This document shows, in pieces, positions 36,263 through 45,095 of a stretch of DNA of 64,000 nt. Numbering within the stretch: the first letter of the stretch is position 1; each line of letters starts with the position of its first letter. This DNA comes from Nitrobacter hamburgensis X14 (GTDB taxonomy: Bacteria; Pseudomonadota; Alphaproteobacteria; Rhizobiales; Xanthobacteraceae). Under the pieces are notes generated by a model. It worked only from the letters and a program-made list of their open reading frames with translations. It searched no databases and had not been told where the DNA came from. Where the stretch lies: NCBI RefSeq assembly GCF_000013885.1, contig NC_007964.1, positions 1,164,001 to 1,228,000 of the forward strand. Reading direction: 5' to 3'. Position numbers and translations under genes: made by a program.

Positions 36263-36707
36263 TTTCCTCACACACCGACGAACAGATCAACAGATGGATG
36301 CTGCCGAGATGCCTGTACTGCTTCGAACCGACGTCACGCTATCACACAGTTCGCGCATCAAAATCCGAATTTGACGATTTGCGCAACGCCGCCACGCAAG
36401 TCGCGACGCATTTTTTAGAATTACGCGCGCCAATCGAGGTCAGCGCAAGCCGCACTTGGGACGCGAGGTCCTTCGACCGGCCGAACGCGATCCGGGTCGC
36501 CACGGACCGACACAACAGCGATTTTTGCCATTTGACTAAATTCCTAACATCGTTTGGATCGCTCCGCTCCGTTGGTGAATAATTGACTCGCATTCCCGCA
36601 TCGGGAAGCGCACAATCCCTCCTACCACCACGATGGTTGTGGCTTCTAATGAGGGATCAGGAGAACGCTGCTCGCGCTCCGCTCCTTCAAAACAAGGGAG
36701 CAACGGC
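36263..36707. other. Intergenic stretch, no gene seen
   Basis: About 445 bases before a small conserved gene. Short frames on both strands have no ribosome binding sites or recognisable features. Confidence 0.4.
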
Positions 36708-36905
36708 ATGAAGGTGCGGCGTTTTACTCAGCTAAAGTCTTTGAAAGATCGTCTGGTCGAGTTTGCAGCTAATTCCTGCAAGGCTGCCGACGAACTGTCG
36801 CCGGGCGCTCGCAGGGACGAAGCGTTAAAGCTGGCTCGTCAGGCGGACGCAGCCGCCCATATTGATGCGTGGGTGAATTCGTCGGGGTTGCAGACGCCAA
36901 AGTAA
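36708..36905 (+). CDS. Small conserved hypothetical protein (65 aa)
   Basis: 65 residues from the ATG at 36708, preceded by AGGGAGC. An upstream in-frame ATG at 36633 has no binding site and adds an unstructured Ser/Gly-rich leader. The sequence MKVRRFTQLKSLKDRLVEFA, then LSPGARRDEALKLARQADAA and a WVNSSGLQTPK end, matches a short helical protein that I recall as recurrent in Bradyrhizobiaceae, whose members also end in a GLQxPK motif. Function unknown; no neighbour suggests one. Confidence 0.7.
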   Translation: MKVRRFTQLKSLKDRLVEFAANSCKAADELSPGARRDEALKLARQADAAAHIDAWVNSSGLQTPK

Positions 36906-37524
36906 ATGTCGGGTCAGTGGCGCATCGCACGAGGGCGTCGGATCGCAAAGCCATCATCCGGGATGGGCGAGCTTGATAGCCAAAAGTAGCCAACGCACAG
37001 GCTGTGCCGAGAGTCCGTGCACGGATGGATCTTGCCACCAAGCATTCCAGTATCGGCCGCGGTTTTTGGATCGGGGATGTGATGAAAGCAGGAATGTGAT
37101 GAAAGACGGTCTCGAACGAGATCAAAAAAAGAGCCATCCGCTTTCGAGAATGGCTTGAAGGCGAAGCTGGAAATCTTTCAGCCCTGTGTACTGCCGTTAC
37201 CTTGTTTGCAGCCATACGTCACAAAGATGATCCATGTTGCAGTGATTCGGCTGTAACCCGATTAACGCAGCGTTCTTTTCCCGCAAGCCTTCATGTGCAT
37301 CAGCCATATCAGCCGCGCCGCGCTTGTCAGGTTGCTGTTGTCGAGCGTGCGCAGCCTAGTCGCCGATGCCCCGCCACGCCATTCAGAACGTGACGGGAAC
37401 AGGCAGCCGCTCGCAAAAAGAACCGCGTTAATGGGATCGCGTCCGGCCTCATCCGATGAGGGGCGCAAGAGGAACGGCCAAGCCTTCCGCCTGTTGATAA
37501 ACCGAGCAGTTCGGGAGGAACACG
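36906..37524. other. Intergenic stretch, no gene seen
   Basis: About 620 bases without a supportable gene. GATGTGATGAAAG and its near copy AATGTGATGAAAG occur next to each other around 37075-37102. Nothing else stands out. Confidence 0.4.
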
Positions 37525-37743
37525 ATGCCTTACGCACTATTCGATCGCGACAGACGCATCGGCAAATCGGCGTCGACGGAACTGGACGTCTGGAAGGAAG
37601 CGCTGCGGGCGGGCCGTATTTCAGATCTTCCGGTCGCCGACGAGGAGGGCGGTCAGGTTTTGCCGCGCGGCCTCCATGTGAAGCGGGTGGACGAGGATTT
37701 TGCGCCGCGGCCGGAGTGGAATCTCCCGGTCGAAATTTCATGA
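37525..37743 (+). CDS. Small conserved hypothetical protein (72 aa)
   Basis: 72 residues, ATG preceded by GGGAGGAACACG, an excellent ribosome binding site. The product begins MPYALFDRDRRIGKSASTEL and continues with DVWKEALRAGRISDLPVADE, a pattern I recall from a short protein common in Bradyrhizobium and relatives. No domain of known function, signal peptide or membrane segment. A longer frame in another phase (37293-37778) covers it but lacks a good start and is rejected. The 366 bases that follow, up to the PadR gene, show no gene. Confidence 0.75.
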   Translation: MPYALFDRDRRIGKSASTELDVWKEALRAGRISDLPVADEEGGQVLPRGLHVKRVDEDFAPRPEWNLPVEIS

Positions 37744-38109
37744 AGCCGTTGCACGAATGGGCCGGAGCGCGGCGATAGTGTCGTCGGCGACCCCGCGGTC
37801 TGACGGGTTTCCCGAGCTTTTCCCTCGGCCGGCAACCAACCCGTGCAAAATTTCGGACCAACGGTGAGCTGCGGAGCGGCTTCCGGTGGCAGACCGCAGC
37901 CGACGCGCGACCGCTGGCGATTGAGCCGATGCAAAAGGTGGTCGCACGCACGAGACGCCGTCCATCCGGTCGCACGCATGTCGAAGCAAACGGCGATGGG
38001 TGCTCGCCTTGCGGCGGTGCGACGCGGTCTGGCCGTCCGGAGAAATATGTCTTGCGTTACAGCATAATATGGGTTTCTTTCGAGCAAGATACCTTCACGG
38101 AGAACAAAA

Positions 38110-38535
38110 ATGACGGCTCCATCATCAAAGGGTGTGGCCGAAGACGATCTGCGTCTGGTTGCACTCTCGCTCATTTCTGAGGCGCCTCGTCATGGTTACG
38201 AGGTCATCCAAACGATCGAGAAAATGACGGCCGACTGGTTCTTACCCAGCCCCAACGTCGTGCACCCGATGCTGGCGAGTCTCGTGGAAGAGCACTGTCT
38301 GACCGCATCTGCCGATCCCCCGCGGCTTTTCACCATCACCGACGAAGGCCGCGCCTCTCTCGAGCAGAACCGCGATCGCGCCGATGCCGTCCTCGGCCGA
38401 CTGAATGCGCTCGGCGAACGCGTCACCCGCTGGCGCAACGCCCTTGGAATGGCGGAAAGGTTGAAGGACGCCGACGCTGACGCCACGGAAGGCCTGCTGG
38501 ATGTCCTCGCCCGCGCGTCTATGCAGAGAAAATAA
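38110..38535 (+). CDS. PadR-family transcriptional regulator
   Basis: 141 residues, ATG with CGGAGA upstream. The winged helix-turn-helix is at about 12-85: DLRLVALSLISEAPRHGYEV and SPNVVHPMLASLVEEHCLTA. The PadR-typical YPxLxxLExxGLI pattern is present but altered to VHPMLASLVEEHCL. A helical C-terminal part follows (about 90-140) for dimerisation. It should repress a neighbouring or distant gene on binding a ligand. No obvious target adjoins it: downstream is a repeat-filled region. Confidence 0.85.
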   Translation: MTAPSSKGVAEDDLRLVALSLISEAPRHGYEVIQTIEKMTADWFLPSPNVVHPMLASLVEEHCLTASADPPRLFTITDEGRASLEQNRDRADAVLGRLNALGERVTRWRNALGMAERLKDADADATEGLLDVLARASMQRK

Positions 38536-38804
38536 ACCCTGCGCGAGATGACACGCTCGCGGTTGCCATCAACCTCTCCGCTCCGGGATGAAACCGGCAG
38601 CGGAGATAGATGGTGCTGCGGCTTGTGGAACGGGGCGCGGTAACGCGAGCCTGCTTCGGTCGCTGAAAATGGCCCCGCTCGATCTTATGGAACGCCGATC
38701 AACTCTGCGCCTGGCGTCGTGGCGGCCGCCAGCGAGATTTTCAGTGGGCGGGCCGCGTCGCCGATCGAAATAAGGCCACGGCAATGATCGGAGACGCCGC
38801 GAAA

Positions 38805-38934
38805 CTAGAGCCTTTTCGTTTCTGATGGAATCGGAATCGGACTCTATGATTTTGATTTGACGCGTTTTTTCCAGAAAACAGGTGCCCATCCCCGGGTCAA
38901 GCCCGAGGACATGCTTCGCTCGAAAACGCTGTAG
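38805..38934 (+). repeat. Dispersed intergenic repeat, family A copy 4
   Basis: CTAGAGCC start, TTTCTGATGGAATCGGAA hairpin core, CTATGATTTTGATTTGACGC block, then CCCCGGGTCAAGCCCGAGGA (shared with copy 1 but absent from copies 2 and 3) and GCTCGAAAACGCTGTAG end. It shows that the family has a longer and a shorter form. Confidence 0.83.
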
Positions 38935-39200
38935 TGGGCCGGCTTTCGGCGTCGCCGGAGACCGGGAAGGCGGCTTGCTGTATCTGTGCGTAACGGGCAG
39001 GCGGGCTCCGAAGATCGGTGCCCGACGATGGATGTGAACCGCGAGAGTGCTCCGTGCCTCAACGGAAACATCTCGATGATCCGTCCTTGCCGGGCTTGAC
39101 CCGCAACATCCCATCGTCTTCGGAAGAAAATGGATGCGCGGGGCATAGCGGTCGAAAGCGAGTTCGTTCTTCGACGGCTATGCCCGCCCATGGCGCCGAA

Positions 39201-39220
39201 GCACGGACTTGAGTCCGTGC
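39201..39220. repeat. Short perfect hairpin
   Basis: GCACGGACTTGAGTCCGTGC folds into a 9-bp stem with a two-base loop. It lies in the repeat-rich region and has no T run, so it is not a classic terminator. It may be part of the neighbouring REP-like cluster. Confidence 0.6.
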
Positions 39221-39237
39221 AATCAGCAACCGCCCTC

Positions 39238-39348
39238 GAGCATTTTCCGGCCAAGTGGAATCCGGTTAGCCATAAGAAGATGCTCTCGATCAATAACTTG
39301 CGCGTATTCTGACCGCAAAACCGGTATCCACTTTTGCGGAATACGCGC
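39238..39348. repeat. Two adjacent REP-like palindromes, family B
   Basis: The first (39238-39285) is bounded by GAGCAT and ATGCTC. The second (39300-39348) has perfect 10-bp ends GCGCGTATTC and GAATACGCGC around GACCGCAAAACCGGTATCCA. Both share an AGTGG/ACCGGTATCCACTT-type core with the 32311 copy and with the right half of family A repeats. They lie just downstream of the channel gene on its transcript side, so they could end its mRNA. Confidence 0.8.
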
Positions 39349-39382
39349 TAATCCTTCTGCAGAGGCTAATCCTTCTGCAGAG
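39348..39382. repeat. Tandem 18-bp duplication at the 3' end of the channel gene
   Basis: CTAATCCTTCTGCAGAGG occurs at 39348-39365 and again, nearly complete, at 39366-39382. The right copy encodes the last codons and stop of the channel gene. The left copy lies just past the stop and abuts the end of the REP palindrome, as a target duplication would. Confidence 0.85.
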
Positions 39383-40184
39383 TATGAGTGAAGTACCACA
39401 GCGTGCCGTTGAGTACCATCGCACCCAGGATATTGCCGATGGTGACCGGAATCTGATTCCAGACCCACCACTCGTAGATGCTGACGTTGGCGCCGGAGAG
39501 AATAGCGGTCGGGAACAGCCACATGTTGACCACGGTGTGCTCGAAGCCCAGTGCAAAGAACATCCCGATGGGGATCCACATCAGCACCACCCGGCCCACG
39601 GTGCTGCGCGTGGCCTTGGACATGACGGACCCCAGGCTCACCAGCCAGTTACAAAGGACGCCCTTGCCAATGGCGGCGCACCAGCCAATGACGCCGTAAT
39701 GGATATAGGTCACCTTCGCCTCAGCGGTCTGGGCGATGACTTTGAGCATGCCGTCCGGCGGGACGGCCCCACCCTTGGTCAATGAGAACCACAGCAGCCA
39801 GCCGAAGAATATTCCTCCGATCAGATTGCCTCCCAGAGTCCAGGCCCAGTTGCGAATCAACTGGAGCGGCGTGATCGTGCCGGCGTACATACCGATGGGC
39901 ATCGTCGCAAAGCTGCCGGTCGCCATCTCCAGGCCGAGGAAGCTCAGCGTGACGTAGCCGGCCGGAAAGACAAGTCCGGCCACGGCGAGCGGTATGCCAG
40001 CGGCGACCATGGCAAATACCACACAGGCTCCGTAGGCCAGAAAGGGCGTGCATAGAAAGCCGCGAATGAGGAGATGGATGGTGCCGAATTTGGCTTTCTT
40101 GGCGGCATCCGCGGCTATCGCCGCTCCCATCTCCGACGGCGGTACCGTTTCGATTACAACGCCGGCATTCGCATAATCAGCCAT
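39366..40184 (-). CDS. Formate/nitrite transporter (FNT) family channel
   Basis: 272 residues from ATG 40184, with a GGGGGAACG site upstream; a TTG at 40199 would include that site and is less likely. Six hydrophobic segments of the FocA/NirC fold are visible. LGLEMATGSFATMPIGMYAG and CNWLVSLGSVMSKATRST are the signature pore regions, and GFEHTVVNMW carries the conserved central-pore His. FNT channels pass formate, nitrite or hydrosulfide across the inner membrane as pentamers. In a Nitrobacter-like organism, nitrite uptake or exchange would be the natural role, but sequence alone does not fix the substrate. No nitrite oxidoreductase or formate enzyme gene adjoins it. The 270 bases upstream contain a G-rich run but no clear promoter. 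Confidence 0.92.
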   Translation of the reverse strand: MADYANAGVVIETVPPSEMGAAIAADAAKKAKFGTIHLLIRGFLCTPFLAYGACVVFAMVAAGIPLAVAGLVFPAGYVTLSFLGLEMATGSFATMPIGMYAGTITPLQLIRNWAWTLGGNLIGGIFFGWLLWFSLTKGGAVPPDGMLKVIAQTAEAKVTYIHYGVIGWCAAIGKGVLCNWLVSLGSVMSKATRSTVGRVVLMWIPIGMFFALGFEHTVVNMWLFPTAILSGANVSIYEWWVWNQIPVTIGNILGAMVLNGTLWYFTHTLQKD

Positions 40185-40454
40185 TGCGCGTTCCCCCAAA
40201 TTTTGATTTTTCCGGTCACCGCCGTTTAGGCAGCACCGCTACCGCGAAAACGCATATCAGATATCTGCATATCGTGCAACGCGTCCTGATCCGCGCGCAC
40301 GAGATTTCGCACGCGGGCTTGACAGGCGCGTGGGGGGTGGGGGGGGGCAGCGATCGCGCGGGCCGCAGCGCGATGCACGCGGCCGATCAGATCGCGAGCG
40401 ACGCCGCAAAGCGCGTCGCTGCCGATCTTTCGCTTGTCCGGATGGGCGGGCCGA

Positions 40455-43400
40455 TTAATCCGCCAAGGTCTCAATCTGCTCGTTGAACCAGTCCAGATCT
40501 TTCTTCCAGCCGGCATTGTCTGGCGCGCGCCTGACGACGCGCTCCATGGCGGCTTGTCCCTGCCGCAGCGCAGCCAGCGCATTGTTGTGGTCATTGGATC
40601 GACGATACATCTCGGCCAGATGCCCCTGGCTCACGGCAACGCTGCGCTGCAAGTCGACGTTGCCGGGGTCGGCGAGCGACAGCCGCTCGCTGATCGCGAT
40701 CCCCTCGTTAAAGGCTTTCACCGCCTCGGCCTGATCGCCCAGCCCTTCCAGCACTTCGCCGATACGATCGTAGGATACCGTAAGATCGCGCTGCCAGGCG
40801 ACGTTGGCGGGGTCGCTTTGCGCCAGTCGCTCCCTGATCGCAAGGGCGTTGCGGAAGGCTTTCAGCGCTTCGGCCTGATTGCCCTGCGATTCCAGCACGT
40901 CGCCGATACAATCGTGTGACACCGACAGACTGCGCTGCCAGCCGGAGTTGCCGGGGTCGTTGCGCGCCAGCCGCTCTCTGATCGCAAGGGCGTTGCGGAA
41001 GGCTTTCAGCGCCTCGGCCTGATTGCCTTGTGCCACCAGCACGTCGCCGACCTTCTCGTGAGACACCGACAGATCGCGCTGCCAGCCGGCGTTGCCCGGG
41101 TTGGCCTGCGCCAGTCGCTCGGCAATTGCGAGCTGGTCCTGGAAGGCCTTCAGCGCCTCGCCCAGATTCTCCTGAGCCATCAGCACGTCGCCGATACGAT
41201 CGTTGGACACCGCCAGGCCGCGTTGCCAGTCAACATTATCGGGGTCGGCGTGTGCCAGCCGCTGTCTGAGCGTCAGCGCTTCATGGAAGGATTTCAACGC
41301 TTCGGGCAGACTGCTCTGCGCCACATGCACGTCGCCGACCTTGGAGTGGGACACCGACAGATCGCGCTGCCAACCGACGTGGTCGGGCTCGGCGCGCGCC
41401 AACTGCTCGGCGATCGCGAGTCCTGTACGGAAGGCTGTCAACGCGTCGGGCAGCTTGCCCTGCGTCACCAACACGTCGCCGATACGATCATATGAGAGCG
41501 ACAGACTGCGCTGCCAGCCGGTGTTGTCGGGATGAGCCTTCGCCAGCCGCTCCTTGATCTTGAGCCCGTCGCGCAAGGCCTCCAGCGCCTCGGGCAGCTT
41601 GCCCTGCGCCATCAGCACGTCGCCGATGCGATCGTAGGACAGCGTCCGGTCGCGCTGCCACTCGTTGTCATCGGTGTCGGCGGCGCGCGCCAGCTGCTCG
41701 ATGATATCGAGCTGGTTGCGGAAGGCTTCCAGCGCCTCGGGCAGCTTGTCCTGCGCCATCAGCGCTTCGCCGATCTTCTCGTGCGACAGCGACAGACCGA
41801 CCCGCAGCTCTGTATTGTCAGGGTCGGCGTTCGCCAGCCGCTCGGCGGCCGCGAGCTGGCTGCGGAAGGCTTCCAGCGCCTCGGGCAGCTTGCCCTGCAC
41901 CGCCAGCACGTCTCCGATCTTCTCGTGCGACAGCGACAGATCGCGCTGCCGCCCGGCGTTTCCGGGATCGGCGCTCGCCAGCCGCTCCCTGATCGCGAGC
42001 CCGTCGCGGAAGGATTTCAGCGCGTCGGGCAGCTTGCCCTGCGCCACCAGCACGTCGCCGACACGATCGCGTGCGACCGATAGATTGCGCTGCCAGCCGG
42101 CGTTGTCGGGATCGGTGCGAAGCAGCTGCTCGAACGCGCTTTCGATCGCATTCAAGACGGTCATGCGGGCATCGGGCGACACGTGCCGTTCGGCCGCGTC
42201 GTCGAGATTGAAGAGGAAACGCTCGGCCGCGAGTGCGCGGACAGCGTTGTCGGGGTTGTCAAGCAAACGGCAAATCTCTTGCGCCGCGCTCGCCGGAGTG
42301 CCTGTCGCCGGCGAAATCATGGCGTCGGCGAGCGCACGCGTGGCGCCTTGCAGCCCCGCCTCGCTCAACGATGAATCGCCATAGTACTGCCCTGCACGGG
42401 TGTCGTCCTTGCTCGCCAGAAGGTGGACCATGGTTTCAGTCGCGCGCAGCAGGTCGTCCGGCGCCAGGGTCAAAAGATGATCGGCGATCAACAGGTGCAG
42501 TTGGGGATTCGAGATGCGCAGCGCCGCGAGGCGTGAGCGGGCGGCGGCCTGCGCCTGGGCGTGATTGAAATTCCACTGCGCAAGATCGCCATGCTGGTGA
42601 ATCTGACCGCGGAACAGGCGGCGCAGCGCGGCGAAACGCTGTTCGTCCCAGGGTTCGCCGCTGACCTGCGGCAGCAACTGACGAAAATCGCTCTCTCGCC
42701 ATCCCGTCCGGCTCGCGGAAATGAGACCGATAAAGGCCGACGTAACGGCGGGGCCCAACAGTTCGGCCGCGCTGTCGAACGTTGCGTGATAGAGGCGTAA
42801 AATGTCCGTCGACATGGCGCCGACAGTGTCGAGCATCAAACTCGCGACGCGTTCCTCCGGAGGGCCGACATATTCGCGCTGCATGTCGGCAAAATCATCG
42901 CTGTCGAGCAGCTCCAGTTCCTCGAGGGCGAGCACCAGCCACAACGGATTGCCCGACGCCGGCGCGCCCGCATGCTTCTTCGCCAGCAGCGCATCGATCA
43001 CCGAAGGCTCCAACTGGCGGTTATTGCGTTTGCATACGGCATCGATGATGCCACGTGCCTCGGTCGCGTCCAGCGGCGGCAGAGACAACGCTTCCACGCC
43101 CGAACGCTCGGCCAGCGCCTTGGAGGCGCCGCCGTCAATGGCGGTTGCGACGAGCCGCGTATTGGTCGGCCACATCCGCGGCAGCCAGGTCGTAAACTTT
43201 CCGCGCGGGGTCTTCTTGAACTGGTCGATCGCATCGATCACCATAACCACGCGCCGCTGCGGCGCCATCCGCGTGAGCAGCGAGACGAAAGCCCTCTCGA
43301 CAATCTCCGGGTCGATATTCGCGGCGAGGTCAACGTTGCCGACGCCGAGCGCGCTGCCGAGTTCGACGATCCAGCGACGCAGCATGGCATCGACCGATGA

Positions 43401-43718
43401 GGCGCGCGGATTCGCGCCGGCGGCGTGAGCGAGAACGAAAGCGTCGGTCCCCTTCATGCGGTGGAGAAGTTCGCCGAACAGCGCGCTCTTGCCCGAACCC
43501 GGATCGCCGGTAATGCAGATGCCCCACGACGTGGCCTCTTTCGTGGGCGAGAGATTTTCTTTCGCGGGGGAGAGACAGAGGTCGGTGACGCGCGCAATGA
43601 TCGACTGCCTGCCAACGAAGTCGCGGGCGCGATCATTGGCAAAGGCTTCGAGCGCGTTGCGCTCCGCCTGCATGTCCTCGATCGTGCTACTAACGGATAC
43701 CGGACGCGATTGCGACAT
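40455..43718 (-). CDS. STAND-like P-loop NTPase with a long TPR repeat array
   Basis: 1087 residues from ATG 43718 (GAGG eight bases before); ATG 43739 is the alternative. DFVGRQSII at about 34 leads into Walker A GDPGSGKS at about 71-78 and Walker B VVMVIDAIDQF at about 157-166, followed by helical ATPase-associated regions, the architecture of AAA/STAND NTPases. From about residue 540 there are eleven full and one partial copies of a 48-residue repeat, DPxNxxWQRDLSVSHDRIGD, then VLxAQGxLxEALxAFRxxLA. Such proteins act as sensors, often in signalling or anti-phage defence, with the repeats detecting a partner. There is no effector domain such as CHAT, TIR or nuclease, and no obvious partner gene, so its output is unknown. 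Confidence 0.88.
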   Translation of the reverse strand: MSQSRPVSVSSTIEDMQAERNALEAFANDRARDFVGRQSIIARVTDLCLSPAKENLSPTKEATSWGICITGDPGSGKSALFGELLHRMKGTDAFVLAHAAGANPRASSVDAMLRRWIVELGSALGVGNVDLAANIDPEIVERAFVSLLTRMAPQRRVVMVIDAIDQFKKTPRGKFTTWLPRMWPTNTRLVATAIDGGASKALAERSGVEALSLPPLDATEARGIIDAVCKRNNRQLEPSVIDALLAKKHAGAPASGNPLWLVLALEELELLDSDDFADMQREYVGPPEERVASLMLDTVGAMSTDILRLYHATFDSAAELLGPAVTSAFIGLISASRTGWRESDFRQLLPQVSGEPWDEQRFAALRRLFRGQIHQHGDLAQWNFNHAQAQAAARSRLAALRISNPQLHLLIADHLLTLAPDDLLRATETMVHLLASKDDTRAGQYYGDSSLSEAGLQGATRALADAMISPATGTPASAAQEICRLLDNPDNAVRALAAERFLFNLDDAAERHVSPDARMTVLNAIESAFEQLLRTDPDNAGWQRNLSVARDRVGDVLVAQGKLPDALKSFRDGLAIRERLASADPGNAGRQRDLSLSHEKIGDVLAVQGKLPEALEAFRSQLAAAERLANADPDNTELRVGLSLSHEKIGEALMAQDKLPEALEAFRNQLDIIEQLARAADTDDNEWQRDRTLSYDRIGDVLMAQGKLPEALEALRDGLKIKERLAKAHPDNTGWQRSLSLSYDRIGDVLVTQGKLPDALTAFRTGLAIAEQLARAEPDHVGWQRDLSVSHSKVGDVHVAQSSLPEALKSFHEALTLRQRLAHADPDNVDWQRGLAVSNDRIGDVLMAQENLGEALKAFQDQLAIAERLAQANPGNAGWQRDLSVSHEKVGDVLVAQGNQAEALKAFRNALAIRERLARNDPGNSGWQRSLSVSHDCIGDVLESQGNQAEALKAFRNALAIRERLAQSDPANVAWQRDLTVSYDRIGEVLEGLGDQAEAVKAFNEGIAISERLSLADPGNVDLQRSVAVSQGHLAEMYRRSNDHNNALAALRQGQAAMERVVRRAPDNAGWKKDLDWFNEQIETLAD
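40500..42125 (-). repeat. In-frame tandem array of 144-bp TPR-coding units
   Basis: Eleven full units of about 144 bp within the NTPase gene, each encoding one 48-residue TPR-like repeat. The eighth and ninth units are nearly identical in DNA over about 60 bases, showing recent duplication or conversion. The array is therefore likely to vary in copy number between strains. Confidence 0.88.
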
Positions 43719-43756
43719 CGTGGGAACCTCACTGAACAACTGATTTTATAGCATCG

Positions 43757-43914
43757 TCATGGAATTGGACAAATCCGGAAGCTTCGTCGCGACATCAACC
43801 AGGAAACGTTCAGGTCGAATCCACGCTGACGCGCCGCACCGCCGGCACGCAAGTCTCCATTGGCGACCTCGTGAAAGGCCTCCGCGTGGTCGCATTCGAA
43901 CGACCGCTTGGAGC
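43757..43914 (+). pseudogene. Possible truncated coding fragment before an intron-like element
   Basis: A plus-strand frame reads without stops into a well-formed protein-like stretch: HQPGNVQVESTLTRRTAGTQ, then VSIGDLVKGLRVVAFERPLG, with GC-rich third codon positions. It has no start codon and stops making sense at about 43915, where a group II-intron-like 5' end (GTGTG) appears. It may be the 5' exon of a gene broken by the element. The family is not recognised. Confidence 0.25.
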
Positions 43915-44455
43915 GTGTGTCGTGCAAAGGTGGCGTCTGCCAGCGGGTGTTCAAGTCCCAACCGGCGACGCTCCAGCCCGAAGCAACCGGAGCCATCATG
44001 GAAGTAGCGAAGTGACTGACGCCTCTGGTTAGAGTGCCACGAAACGGCGACAGCGCCGATGTGCATGCCGTAGCGCGGGTGAGAACCGACCAAGCCTTGT
44101 ACGAGCTTTCCAAGTCAAGCACTATTTCACGGCATTCTTCATTCTCTTGAATCCTTGGTTTTCGGTTCGACCTGAAAACCCCTTACCTCACTCCGACCAC
44201 ATGGTGGCGAACTGGTGTGAGGTGGTGTCAAGGGCCGCGGCCACTTGGTGAATCCTATGCTCCATCGCTTAGGAACCGGCACTGGACCGGGCCTGAACAG
44301 GTCGGCAGGCTCGTGGAACGTCCCGAGAACACGCCCTCTGTACGGGCTTGAAACCACTGCGTCAACGTGCGGCCGGTCCGATAAACGGGAAAGCGTCGAG
44401 GCAAGAGGGGCTTACCTGATGCAGCCCGCGCCCGCGGAAGGGGCGGCCCGATAAA
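43915..44455 (+). mobile_element. Probable truncated group II intron (RNA part only)
   Basis: About 540 bases with no gene of good quality but with strongly RNA-like, conserved-looking blocks. It begins GTGTG, as group II introns do (GTGYG). Then come GCCAGCGGGTGTTCAAGTCC, ATGGAAGTAGCGAAGTGACT, GTGAGAACCG, TGGACCGGGCCTGAACAGGT, GTGGAACGTCCCGAGAACAC and CGGGAAAGCGTCGAGGCAAG. I recall similar blocks from domain I of bacterial group II introns, but cannot verify this here. No reverse transcriptase frame or domain V follows; a minus-strand gene begins 60 bases later, so it would be a truncated remnant. Confidence 0.4.
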
Positions 44456-44517
44456 CCGCTCGTTTCCGAATGATCGGGCAGTCTGTCATCGCAACAGGGG
44501 CCGGAACCGTTCGGGTA

Positions 44518-44805
44518 TTAAACTTCCCGTCCCCTCGTTATCGCCGCGTCGAGCAGTTTCGTCGCGTTTTCGACAGCCTGCCTGAAGACTTCGGCCTCTT
44601 CCTCCAACGACATTCCGGTCATTGTGGAGTTCTTCAAATCGCGGATGCAGTCGTCGCGGAGCCTCATAAGAGAAGTATCGTCAAGGAGGTACCCGCTGAG
44701 GACATACCGTATGAGCTGGGCTGTAAAATTCTCGAACACAAGCGTGATCATACCCGCCTGGGCTGCGCTGCGAGTTGCATTCTGCAGGATATGCTTGTCA
44801 TCCAT
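44518..44805 (-). CDS. Small hypothetical helical protein (95 aa)
   Basis: 95 residues, ATG with a weak GAAG site upstream. It begins MDDKHILQNATRSAAQAGMI and has a central hydrophobic helix (ITLVFENFTAQLIRYVLSGY), followed by charged helices (LEEEAEVFRQAVENATKLLD). No domain is recognised, and the composition is that of a genuine soluble or peripheral helical protein. It lies next to the intron-like remnant and upstream of about 290 bases with no gene. It might belong to an accessory insertion, but nothing proves this. Confidence 0.5.
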   Translation of the reverse strand: MDDKHILQNATRSAAQAGMITLVFENFTAQLIRYVLSGYLLDDTSLMRLRDDCIRDLKNSTMTGMSLEEEAEVFRQAVENATKLLDAAITRGREV

Positions 44806-45095
44806 TGCGTCGCTTCATCTGTTTTACGTCGGAGATAGAGGAGCTTGCTGTGTGGTGGTGCCTTTCGGAGCCATGGACGCAAGCTCCTGGCGGTGAGAAA
44901 GGGGCAAGGCCGACAGCGTGACGTCCTTCGCGTCTGTCGAAGGCGCGATGCGTCGGGTCGAGACTAGCCTTTTCCGGCTCATCCAGCCAACAGCTTTTTG
45001 CAGATCCGCCAACCGCTCTCGCGAGACCGCAGGCGAACGGAAGGCCGAGCGGTTTACGACAAGCCTGGTTGGTTACCTGCCGGTCATCGGCCGCC

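Larger units (their letters stand above)
38536..39365. other. Repeat-rich intergenic region of about 830 bases
   Basis: No gene is supported between the PadR gene and the formate/nitrite-type channel gene. The stretch holds a family A dispersed repeat (38805-38934), a 9-bp perfect hairpin (39201-39220), two family B palindromes (39238-39348) and a tandem 18-bp duplication at its right edge. The open frames on both strands follow the repeats and look accidental. Confidence 0.7.

Noticed and set aside
40500..42125. CRISPR-like regular repeats
   Set aside because: The 144-bp periodicity is entirely in frame and encodes TPR-like repeats. There are no unique spacers and no cas genes.
43757..44122. 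121-codon minus-strand frame in the intron-like region
   Set aside because: No start site or domain. The plus-strand sequence looks like structured RNA instead.
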